DNA of 42,635 nucleotides from Calothrix anomala FACHB-343. GTDB lineage: Bacteria; Cyanobacteriota; Cyanobacteriia; Cyanobacteriales; Nostocaceae. The position numbers and the translations under genes were made by a program. Location of the stretch: contig NZ_JACJQG010000081.1 of NCBI RefSeq assembly GCF_014696435.1, positions 1 to 42,635 of the forward strand. Direction: 5' to 3'. Under the pieces are notes generated by a model. That model worked only from the letters and a program-made list of their open reading frames with translations, did not search any database and was not told where the DNA came from. Position 1 is the stretch's first letter; each line of letters opens with the position of its first letter. Positions 15,501 through 22,672 of the stretch are shown piece after piece.

Positions 15501-15743
15501 CAAAGCTTTTTCAAAAAGCTTTAACGCCGCTTGATTTTGATAGCTATCGAATAGTTCATAGCCTTCTTTGAGTAGTCTATCCGCTTCGGTTTTGCGATTA
15601 TTGGTGCTTTGTGCTGATGCTGGCGCAGTTCTCAAGGGTACTAGTTCTAAAGCGCCCAAGGGAAATGTGAGGTATAGCACCAAAGATGCAAGGGTGAGGC
15701 TTTGAAAGGGTTGAACTATAGAAAGATAAGGACTACGACGCAT
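12549..15743 (-). CDS. TPR-CHAT protein (putative cysteine peptidase)
   Basis: 1064 aa. A hydrophobic N-terminal segment (SLTLASLVLYLTFPLGALEL, then ASAQS) looks like a signal peptide. About 60-650 are TPR repeats (GEGKALRRIGDVYSDFEDHK, KAITYYQKALDIAEAINDTD). The C-terminal CHAT domain, about 760-1064, has the clan-CD dyad His924 (HLATHG) and Cys977 (SACQTG), followed by GVIGLSRSLIAAGVPSVIVS and the terminal DWAAFTLIGE. Family knowledge: CHAT domains are caspase-like, and some TPR-CHAT proteins are activated by partner contact. Substrate unknown; the signal suggests action outside the cytosol. It lies between secreted TPR proteins and the divergent sigma-like operon. Confidence 0.93.
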   Translation of the reverse strand: MRRSPYLSIVQPFQSLTLASLVLYLTFPLGALELVPLRTAPASAQSTNNRKTEADRLLKEGYELFDSYQNQAALKLFEKALGIYRQIKNRQGEGKALRRIGDVYSDFEDHKKAITYYQKALDIAEAINDTDLTSRVLSNWGLAYLKLGNPDLAKQYSKKALAVAQQSKNYETEALALRSLGAISANTDGLVKAIDFLEKALVALRKANGSSEDKLRLRKQESSLLSALAGLYNTLGTFLLLKKDPNGNELINHSLEVYQEALTIAKEIGDRTQQGSIFLSLGSIYNSQGQYSTALKTVQQALLIFQTGNHYRSKLRETYSDLASIYGNLNNTKQAISNYEKALKIMNSEVHNSLLKRFNQGKTKGFMLMNMGNIYMLKAKNFQQALTFYKQGLATLIEADNLANKIKVNSYEQQIFEADKKIVKSGITGICGLIQLTYIHLNQPDKAKEDCPKTSPAVKNLSLKYQPTIYNKSAKSAAELENVRKELKEAQEELETFPTKGNPNLEAITLSRIGTAYAQLGDNERAWESFQKALKLTDTFEGLQFKPHVYFYVGQFYEQQEKYDKAIDYYNQSGEFAKQSDDQLLESLVFYASGITAIVAKKLPEATTALYRAISVFNSIREVLPDDSQITIFDNQTHAYDLLQKVLIATNKPEEALEVAEGGRARAFIQLLYSRQSGKGDDKLSPVITEIPPTIKLQNIQRIAKKQNATIVEYTVPKLPKNDDQKRTWDGQKIYIWVVKPTGEIEFTSQEINIPLKNLVATSRLSIGVVDDSRGLFKSEYNVNEKLYQLLIQPIAQYLPTNPNEKVIFIPQNELFLVPFPALKDEQNKYLIEKHTILTAPAIQVLELTHKQRQQVTGTGALVVGNPTIPDVFQQQLGNLPNAEKEASEIAQMLKTKALTGKDATKIVVKQQMENARFIHLATHGLLNDFGFGIPGAIVLAPDKSSASKNEKINGLLTASEIFDMKLKAELVVLSACQTGQGDIKGDGVIGLSRSLIAAGVPSVIVSLWSVPDESTKLLMTEFYRQMQQTPDKAQALRQAMLITMKKYSDPKDWAAFTLIGEST

Positions 15744-16071
15744 AGATGAATTGTCAAGACACTGAAATTACCTACATATATCTTTGGCGGTTGGGGGGTT
15801 ATGTAAAAGTTTTGTAAATCATCAAATCCATTTTTCGCCAATGAACTCTTAATATCAATCAAAGTGCTGTATCTGAAGCGGAAATGGTTCATCCAAAAAA
15901 TACATAACTTCAAATTCTCCAAAGATATAGCTAAGTAGAGAATACGGGAGTCCATTAACAGGTAATGTATATTCAGAAATTTGGCAAAATACTGCCGTTT
16001 AGACGAGCTAGGTGCGATTTTATCAAACCTAACTCAATCTCACTAGTGAAAACACGAATAAACTATCATTT
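15744..16071. other. Divergent intergenic region, no gene seen
   Basis: 328 bp between the TPR-CHAT gene (minus) and the sigma-like gene (plus). It must contain promoters for both, but no confident boxes, operator or repeat were recognised. The minus-strand frame here lacks protein-like composition. Confidence 0.5.
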
Positions 16072-17466
16072 ATGGTAGCCAAAAAGCATCTGAATCGAGC
16101 AGGGATAGATAGAGCATCTAAATATTGGCTCTTAATTAGTATCAATAGTTTTGCTCGTAGTTGTTGTCATGAACTGATGCAGAATAAAGCGTTTTTCTTG
16201 CAACAGTTTTCCGGGGTACTTGAGCAAGAAAATATACCAGACAGGGATATTCAGCGCCAACTGATACAGTTATATCGTCATGATGGAAATCTTCAGGAAT
16301 TGGCGCTGGGTTGTCTGCGCTGCTTTATTTCTCACGAATTTAAGGCGATTTGTGAGGGTTTAACTAGTCAATTTGGCAAAACTCATGATTTTACTCTTGA
16401 GGAGATGTTACCACTGGTGCTGGATGGCGATCGCAGAAACGCTAATCATGCTCAATCCCTGACTATGAAGATTTTAGAGACTTTTGACCCAGAAAAAAGT
16501 AATTTATCAACTTGGACAAACAGGATACTCAAGAGCGATCGCACTGTCAAACAGTTTTTACTAGAACATGGTATCGAACAAGTCACAGATTGGATGATTC
16601 TCAACTACACCACACCAGGAAACCTCGCTCGGATTTTATCAAATTACCAGCGCACACAAATTGAAATTGACCGAGCCATCCAACTTCTCAATAGTTATCA
16701 CCAAATTTATCGCACCCATCTATTACAAATTAGAAAAAATGGTGCTAAAACTAGATATCCAGAGCCGACTTGGAAACAATTGCAACAAATTGCAAATTTA
16801 TATCAAGAAATCACTGCTCCTGAAGAAATCCGCGAATGTCTGCAAAATCTTGCTCAGTTAATTCGCGCAGAACGCATCCGTGCTAAACAAGGGTTACCTC
16901 GTTTAACTCCTTTAGTAGATGATAACCAAATTTTCATTCCCGAAATCTCTGAGGAACCATTAGCATTTTTAGCCAAATATCACCAAAATTTCGAGCAATG
17001 TCTGATTAGTGCTGCTTTTTTAGTCATTCGAGCTAGATTTGATTATTTACAAGGTAAAAAGACCCCTAAATCTTTACAAAAGGCAGAAAAATATATTCAA
17101 GCTCTGCATTTATTTCATTGTTGCGGAGTTTCAATGACAGAAATTGCTCAACAATTAGATTTAACGGATCAACCAGAAGTGAGTCGATTATTAGCATTGA
17201 AAAATTTACGCATTGATATTGGTCGCAATACTTTATCCTGTTTACTTGAATGTGTTAATGATATAGCACAAACTTATGTTCATCCCAGCCAAATACTAGA
17301 ACTAGACTCAAAAATAAAAGCTATCCTGGATGAAGAAATTCAAGCTGTAATGGAAAAAGCGAGAATAGATGCAAGTACGGGAGCAAAGCAACTCATCCAC
17401 AACCAGTTGGCTAAAGCTATTTGCGAATATCTCTGCACGCGCATAGAAATTAGAAAAAGGACTTAG
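16072..17466 (+). CDS. Sigma-factor-like / HTH protein of the DUF1822-CHAT cluster
   Basis: 464 aa, predicted soluble and helical. A C-terminal segment (about 343-395) CGVSMTEIAQQLDLTDQPEV followed by SRLLALKNLRIDIG resembles the region-4 helix-turn-helix of sigma-70-type factors. The middle (LQKAEKYIQALHLFHCCG) resembles sigma-like helices. Canonical region 2 motifs are not evident, so calling it an active sigma factor is inference. It heads a co-directional set: the DUF1822 gene starts 4 nt after its stop. It is likely a regulator of this locus, or a DNA-binding anti/alternative sigma relative. The ATG follows an AT-rich leader without a clear Shine-Dalgarno. Confidence 0.6.
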   Translation: MVAKKHLNRAGIDRASKYWLLISINSFARSCCHELMQNKAFFLQQFSGVLEQENIPDRDIQRQLIQLYRHDGNLQELALGCLRCFISHEFKAICEGLTSQFGKTHDFTLEEMLPLVLDGDRRNANHAQSLTMKILETFDPEKSNLSTWTNRILKSDRTVKQFLLEHGIEQVTDWMILNYTTPGNLARILSNYQRTQIEIDRAIQLLNSYHQIYRTHLLQIRKNGAKTRYPEPTWKQLQQIANLYQEITAPEEIRECLQNLAQLIRAERIRAKQGLPRLTPLVDDNQIFIPEISEEPLAFLAKYHQNFEQCLISAAFLVIRARFDYLQGKKTPKSLQKAEKYIQALHLFHCCGVSMTEIAQQLDLTDQPEVSRLLALKNLRIDIGRNTLSCLLECVNDIAQTYVHPSQILELDSKIKAILDEEIQAVMEKARIDASTGAKQLIHNQLAKAICEYLCTRIEIRKRT

Positions 17467-17470
17467 TATT

Positions 17471-18721
17471 ATGTATGTACATCATGATGAAACGGATTAT
17501 TTTTTAGAATTCAGTCAAATTTCTGAATCTATTACTTTAACAGCAGAATATTTTACTGAAGCTAGTAAGCGTAGTTTAAACTATCATAATCAATCGAAAC
17601 AATGGCAGATTTATTTACAGTTTTTAACTTATTTCGCTTGTAGGGAATGGTTAGCAGAACGGGAACCAACACTGAAAATTAATCAAGATGAATTGATAAC
17701 TTGGCAAGCTCAATATGCAGATGTAATTAATACTGCATTTAATCTATCTATTGGTAAATTTAAAGTTTGTTTAATTCCCAATCTTGATTTTAGCGATTTA
17801 GAGGTTACTATACCCAGAGCATTATTAGATTTACCAGAATTTAATGCTCATTTTTATATAGTTATTAATATTGAGGAAGAAATAGAGTTAGCTATTATCA
17901 GGGGATTTTTACGCTATGACGAAATCAGCCAATATCAACCACAACTAAAACCAGATTTAGATTGGAATTATCGCTTACCGCTAGATTGGTTTAACAGCGA
18001 TGCTAACGACTTATTGCTGTATTTGCAATGTCTATCACCTTCGGCAATTACTTTACCAGAAATTCCGCGCGATCGCCAAAATTTTCTCGCCACAATTTCA
18101 TCAGAATTATTAACACTATTACTGCAATTACGTAACTCTCCTCTGTGCAAAGTTTTGACTTGGAAACAGGGAATAGAAGTACTAACAACGCCAGATTTAT
18201 TACAAATTGTCACCCAGCCAGCCGTTAATGTTAGGTCATGGTTAAATCATCAATTACATCAAGCAATCCCAGAATTATCTTGGCAAGTATTAGCACCATT
18301 TACACCATTCCTCAGCGCCAATCAAACCCCTGAACAAGAATTAGACAATATTCTCACTCACATTCAAACTACACATAATATAGATATTCCCCCAACAGCA
18401 GGGCGAGCTTATCAAGAAATAGAATTAGAATGTTTACTACGCTTATATGCTGTCACTTGGTTATTACCAGATGATAACTCTGGCTGGAATTTACTATTAA
18501 TTTTGAAGACTATTACAGATAATAACTCTTCTACCTCTGGATTTACATTGCGAGTCATTGATAAAACCGAGATTTTGGTAGAAGAAGAATTACAACCTCA
18601 GCAGCAGGATTATATCTTTACTCTCGTTGAGGGAAGTTACGACGATCAATTTTTAGTGAATATTACATCTGCTAACGGACAAACGCAAACATTACCGCCA
18701 TTAGAGTTTAATGGTCAATAG
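17471..18721 (+). CDS. DUF1822 family protein
   Basis: 416 aa. The N-terminal third has the DUF1822 pattern: a WQIYLQFLTYFACREWLAER segment, then a small beta region (FYIVINIEEEIELAIIRGFL) and QPQLKPDLDWNYRLPLDWF, typical of these cyanobacterial proteins of unknown function. The C-terminus (RVIDKTEILVEEELQPQQQD) is beta-rich. No signal peptide or TM helix, so probably cytosolic. It starts 4 nt after the sigma-like gene and is certainly co-transcribed with it; this pairing suggests the two act together. The stop codon overlaps the first heptamer of a short tandem repeat. Confidence 0.85.
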   Translation: MYVHHDETDYFLEFSQISESITLTAEYFTEASKRSLNYHNQSKQWQIYLQFLTYFACREWLAEREPTLKINQDELITWQAQYADVINTAFNLSIGKFKVCLIPNLDFSDLEVTIPRALLDLPEFNAHFYIVINIEEEIELAIIRGFLRYDEISQYQPQLKPDLDWNYRLPLDWFNSDANDLLLYLQCLSPSAITLPEIPRDRQNFLATISSELLTLLLQLRNSPLCKVLTWKQGIEVLTTPDLLQIVTQPAVNVRSWLNHQLHQAIPELSWQVLAPFTPFLSANQTPEQELDNILTHIQTTHNIDIPPTAGRAYQEIELECLLRLYAVTWLLPDDNSGWNLLLILKTITDNNSSTSGFTLRVIDKTEILVEEELQPQQQDYIFTLVEGSYDDQFLVNITSANGQTQTLPPLEFNGQ

Positions 18722-18769
18722 TCAGTGGTCAATGGTCAATGGTCAATAGTCAATGGTCATTTGTCATTG
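18721..18769. repeat. Heptamer short tandem repeat, 7 units
   Basis: GTCAGTG, two GTCAATG, GTCAATA, GTCAATG, GTCATTT and GTCATTG run without gaps, starting in the DUF1822 stop codon. The intergenic stretch to 19078 also holds the palindrome GGTGTGTTG...CAACGCACC (18964-18991) and four AAATGAC units (19039-19066, the reverse-strand GTCATTT) ending 12 nt before the next start codon. Confidence 0.85.
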
Positions 18770-19078
18770 GTTGGTAGCTTGATAGTTGCTGCTTAATAGT
18801 TGGTATCGCTGGCATGTTTGTTAAGTAATATTAAGATATTGCATCTCAAATGATTATTTCTCCGTAAATTTCTACATATCCTCCCCCTCATGAGAGATAT
18901 GTGAGTTTGAGTAGATAATCTATCTACCAACTTTGTTTAACCTAACGGTAACACGTAGTGTAGGGTGTGTTGTCGCGCAGCGCAACGCACCAAAGTCGAG
19001 AATACTACACATACTGACTTTGATGGATTGTATTTATCAAATGACAAATGACAAATGACAAATGACAACTAAAAAATC

Positions 19079-21595
19079 ATGACGACAACGCGAACATTTT
19101 TTAACCTAACAGTGACTCGCATTCAATCAGTATGTCAATTTGAATTACAAGGAGAAGGACAAAAAATTACCGAACAAGTTGATTATCCTTTATCATTAAC
19201 TCAACGTTATGAAGATTGGCAAAGAGCTTATTTAGATTATTATCGACATTTACGGGGACGTAAAACTATCCAAGATTTGCAAAAAAAAGAATTACCTAAT
19301 ATTCATCTGCGTGGCTGGAATGTAATTAATAAAAATTTTCGCGGCAGAAAAGTAATTAGCGGTGTTGGTAAAATTACAGTAGACCGTAGCAAACAACTGA
19401 AAGATGCAGAAGCTCAATTTTTAGATGAATTTTATCGCTGGCTGTTGAGTCCTGATTTAATTAATATTCGCCGTGAGATTGCGAATGCGGCGCGAAAATT
19501 AGCAGATAAATATCAATCTGTTGAAGTATTCTTAACTTGTAACCCCATAGAAATAGCTAGATTACCTTGGGAAACTTGGGAAATTGGCACAGATTTAGGT
19601 ATTCCTGAAAAAATTAAAATTTACCGGACTCCGGCGACTATTCGCAATCAACCTATCCGTCCGTTAAAACGTAAAGCGAGAATTTTAGCTATTATTGGCT
19701 ATGATACGCATTTAAATTTCCAAGCCGATAAACAAGAATTAGAATCGCTGGATTCAATTGCATACATTGAATTTGTTGGTTGGAATACGAAAAAATCTAA
19801 AGTACTTAATGCCGATAATGAAACAGAATTAAAAACAGAAATATTTAATGCAATTAATGATAATAAAGGCTGGGATATTTTATTTTTTGCTGGACATAGT
19901 AACGAAAATATTTTAACTGGGGGAGAGTTATATGTAGCGCCCAATGTTTCTCTAGGAATTCAAGATATTGCAGAAGTATTGAAAAAGGCGCAAGCTAGAG
20001 GACTACAGTTTGCAATTTTTAACTCTTGTAGTGGATTAAATATTGCTGAATCATTAATTAACTTGGGTTTAAGCCAAGTAATTGTGATGCGAGAACCAAT
20101 ACACAATCACGTAGCACGTAAATTTTTAGTGCAATTTGTCAAGAGTTTAGCAGAATTTAAAGATGTTCATCAGGCTTTGTTAGATGCTTGTCAATATCTC
20201 AAACAACAAGTTACGCGATTTTCTTACCCTTCTGCTTATCTTGTTCCTTCACTCTATCGTCATCCAGATGCAGAACTATTTCGCCTGAAATCCTTTGGTT
20301 TTTGGAATGCGGTTAAAAAATGGTTACCAAAACCAAAATATGAAAGTTGGCTATTATTGCTTTTATTAATTAGTTTACTGCCTAATGTCCAAGATTTTTT
20401 CTTAGATAAGCGGATCTGGCTGCAAGCATTTTATCGCCAGTTTACCCATCAATTCTATAAACAAGAGTCTCCTTTAGTTTTAGTAAAAATTGATAATAAA
20501 TCACTAAATGAAGATAAAATTAAACAAGTTTATCCTTTAGATTATAGTTATTTAGCAAAGATAATTCAAAAACTATCTCAATCGAATTCGCAATTAATCG
20601 GTATCGATTATATTTTAGACCAAGGTGGACAGCAACCACAGCAAACTAAACTACTCAATCAAGCAATTCGTGGTGCTGTATCTCAAGAAAATTGGTTTGT
20701 ATTTGGGGCGTTGTCTACTGAAGATGAAAATATAAAAGAAACTGTCACTGCTGATATCGCCAGTTTGAATTGGAGTATGGCGGGTGATGTTTATATTGCT
20801 AGATGGTATGTTGAGTTACCAACAAAGATAAATAATGATAAAAATTACCCTTTTAGCTATCTTTTAGCCTTAGCTTATGCTGTACAACATCAAAAGTCAC
20901 AAAATTCATTATTTGCTGATTTACCTAAACCTCAATTATCTAGCCAACATGATTTTCGCAATACTATTACTCAACCAATAAAATCGTCAGATGCAAGATA
21001 TAATTTTTTGCAAAACTTGCGCTTACATCCCTTATCTAATTTGCAACAATCTTTTCAACCAATTCTTGACTTTTCTATTCCTCCTAGCCAAGTTTACAAA
21101 AGTATCTCGGCTTGTGAGTTACTTGGTTCTTGCGAATCAACAACCCAAATACATCATGACTTAAAGAATAAGGTAGTAATTATTGTTCCATCTGGATATA
21201 AACAAGCGGGAATTAGAGGTAAGGGTGAAGACAATGAAACTGTACCTCCAGCAATTTCTTTTTGGAATGGGTGGGGAGATGGTATATTTTCTCGAAGCGC
21301 AGCCCATGCTTACATGGTTCACCATTTACTCACCCAAAGATTAGTTGTACCTGTACCGGATTTTTTGATGATTTTAGTAGGTGCTTTGTTAGGTAAAGCA
21401 GTTACTTTAATTATCATTGAAAAACCTCGCAATCAGGTAAAAATATTTAAGATATTCTGGGGTGGATTAGTCATTTATCTTTTGAGTTCATTACAAATTT
21501 ATACCTCAGCAGCGATTTTACTCCCCTGGTTTTTTCCTTCATTGACTTTCGGTATTTACATCCTAATTGCTACAAGGAGAAACATTCGTGAATAA
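19079..21595 (+). CDS. CHAT-CHASE2 fusion membrane protein
   Basis: 838 aa. N-terminal region of unknown type (1-130), then a CHAT domain (about 140-410) with LPWETWEIG, His273 in FFAGHS and Cys317 in FNSCSG, both in the right order for clan-CD peptidases. A TM helix follows (about 423-437, WLLLLLLISLLP), then an extracytoplasmic CHASE2 domain (about 455-745; PLVLVKIDNKSL, LIGIDYILDQ) and C-terminal TM helices (about 761-835). Predicted arrangement: cytosolic peptidase-like domain controlled by an outside sensor. This is inferred from domain order. No Shine-Dalgarno; tandem AAATGAC heptamers form the leader. It overlaps the DUF928 gene by 8 nt. Confidence 0.88.
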   Translation: MTTTRTFFNLTVTRIQSVCQFELQGEGQKITEQVDYPLSLTQRYEDWQRAYLDYYRHLRGRKTIQDLQKKELPNIHLRGWNVINKNFRGRKVISGVGKITVDRSKQLKDAEAQFLDEFYRWLLSPDLINIRREIANAARKLADKYQSVEVFLTCNPIEIARLPWETWEIGTDLGIPEKIKIYRTPATIRNQPIRPLKRKARILAIIGYDTHLNFQADKQELESLDSIAYIEFVGWNTKKSKVLNADNETELKTEIFNAINDNKGWDILFFAGHSNENILTGGELYVAPNVSLGIQDIAEVLKKAQARGLQFAIFNSCSGLNIAESLINLGLSQVIVMREPIHNHVARKFLVQFVKSLAEFKDVHQALLDACQYLKQQVTRFSYPSAYLVPSLYRHPDAELFRLKSFGFWNAVKKWLPKPKYESWLLLLLLISLLPNVQDFFLDKRIWLQAFYRQFTHQFYKQESPLVLVKIDNKSLNEDKIKQVYPLDYSYLAKIIQKLSQSNSQLIGIDYILDQGGQQPQQTKLLNQAIRGAVSQENWFVFGALSTEDENIKETVTADIASLNWSMAGDVYIARWYVELPTKINNDKNYPFSYLLALAYAVQHQKSQNSLFADLPKPQLSSQHDFRNTITQPIKSSDARYNFLQNLRLHPLSNLQQSFQPILDFSIPPSQVYKSISACELLGSCESTTQIHHDLKNKVVIIVPSGYKQAGIRGKGEDNETVPPAISFWNGWGDGIFSRSAAHAYMVHHLLTQRLVVPVPDFLMILVGALLGKAVTLIIIEKPRNQVKIFKIFWGGLVIYLLSSLQIYTSAAILLPWFFPSLTFGIYILIATRRNIRE

Positions 21596-22331
21596 ATTGA
21601 AATTATTACAGGCTATTTTGTTAACTAATGTATTGATTGCTAATTTTGGCTTGACAATATCTAGCGCAGCTACTATTAAAAAACAACTACCGCAAAATTC
21701 AATTAGTAATCCAAATAATAATTTTATATCCTTGGGACTGAGGGATTTATGGACATTGTTAAGGCGTCCAAAAGTTCCTGCTGGCGGAAGAGAGCCAAAA
21801 CTTTGCGTCATTTCACCGCAAACTTTAGTAGATTCTACTGTACCAACAAATATAAATGCAAATACGCCTATAGAGATTTGGAGTTTAAAACCCTTATTTC
21901 TTTGGAATATAAAACAAGGAGATGTCAAGCTCATTGAGTTATTTAAAGCAGGTGTTAAAGAACGTATTTGGCATAAAGAAATTTCTCCAGGTCAAACCAG
22001 CATTATATATGATGGTGAACCACTACAACCAGGTCAGGTATATAATTGGCGGTTACATATTCCTTTCCCTGTAAAACAGCCATCTTTTCAAATTATGGGA
22101 GAAGAAAAGCGGAATCAAATTGCTAGTGAATTGCAACAAATCGAAGCTAAATCTAAACAGCAAGGAACTATGACAGAGACGATAGCTTTAGAAAAAGTAG
22201 ATTTGTTTGTGAATAAGCAAATGTGGGCGGATGCATTAAGGGAAATTTATGCTGTACCAAATCCATCGCCAGAACTAAAGGAGATTCAGCAACAAATTCC
22301 CTCTTTTGATTATTGTTCATCAAATAAATAA
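21588..22331 (+). CDS. DUF928 family secreted protein
   Basis: About 247 aa from the GTG at 21588, chosen because AAGGAGA ends 7 nt upstream; a TTG at 21567 would put seven residues before it. Signal peptide: KLLQAILLTNVLIANFGLTI then SSAA. The mature protein has the DUF928 features PKVPAGGREPKLCVISPQ and WHKEISPGQTSIIYDGEPLQ, then PGQVYNWRLHIPF, and a helical tail. It is translationally coupled to the CHAT-CHASE2 gene, so it is the best candidate for a periplasmic partner of the CHASE2 domain (inference). Biochemical function unknown. Confidence 0.85.
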   Translation: MNKLKLLQAILLTNVLIANFGLTISSAATIKKQLPQNSISNPNNNFISLGLRDLWTLLRRPKVPAGGREPKLCVISPQTLVDSTVPTNINANTPIEIWSLKPLFLWNIKQGDVKLIELFKAGVKERIWHKEISPGQTSIIYDGEPLQPGQVYNWRLHIPFPVKQPSFQIMGEEKRNQIASELQQIEAKSKQQGTMTETIALEKVDLFVNKQMWADALREIYAVPNPSPELKEIQQQIPSFDYCSSNK

Positions 22332-22672
22332 GTAGGGCGGTGCAATTAAACATAACTGGTGTTCGCGTAGCGTCTCCGACAGGAGAGGGCTGTCATTTGT
22401 CATTTGTCATTTGTCATTGGTAAGGGTTTTAAGCCAGTTTACGTAAAATACATAGTTTGGTTTTCTTCCACCGACTTACTTACACCTACTGCTATGAGAG
22501 ATGATTTAGCAAGTAAGCCTTAAGTTCTAGTCAGTTTAGCACCGAGAAAGATGGTGCGTTACGGCTAATTCTCACTCTCTTAAGTTCCGAAATTTTTTCA
22601 CAGCCTTAACACACCCTACTTATACCAATTGTCTGTAAAACAAATTGCATTGCAAGAAAGAACATAGTTATT
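22332..22672. other. Intergenic region with repeats
   Basis: Contains an AAGTAGGGYGGTGCAATTAAA repeat (22330-22350, shared with 29120-29168 inverted), four GTCATTT/G heptamers (22392-22419) and a palindrome GGTGCGTTACGGC...GCCTTAACACACC (22553-22615). No gene and no clear promoter is seen; the caspase gene may have its own promoter here. Confidence 0.6.

Noticed and set aside
12549-15743. TPR-CHAT as a Csx29-type CRISPR effector partner
   Set aside because: No cas gene or array in the window, and the protein has an export signal; domain similarity alone is not enough.
15716-15955. 79-codon minus-strand frame upstream of the TPR-CHAT gene
   Set aside because: No protein-like pattern, overlaps the real gene start and the divergent promoter region.
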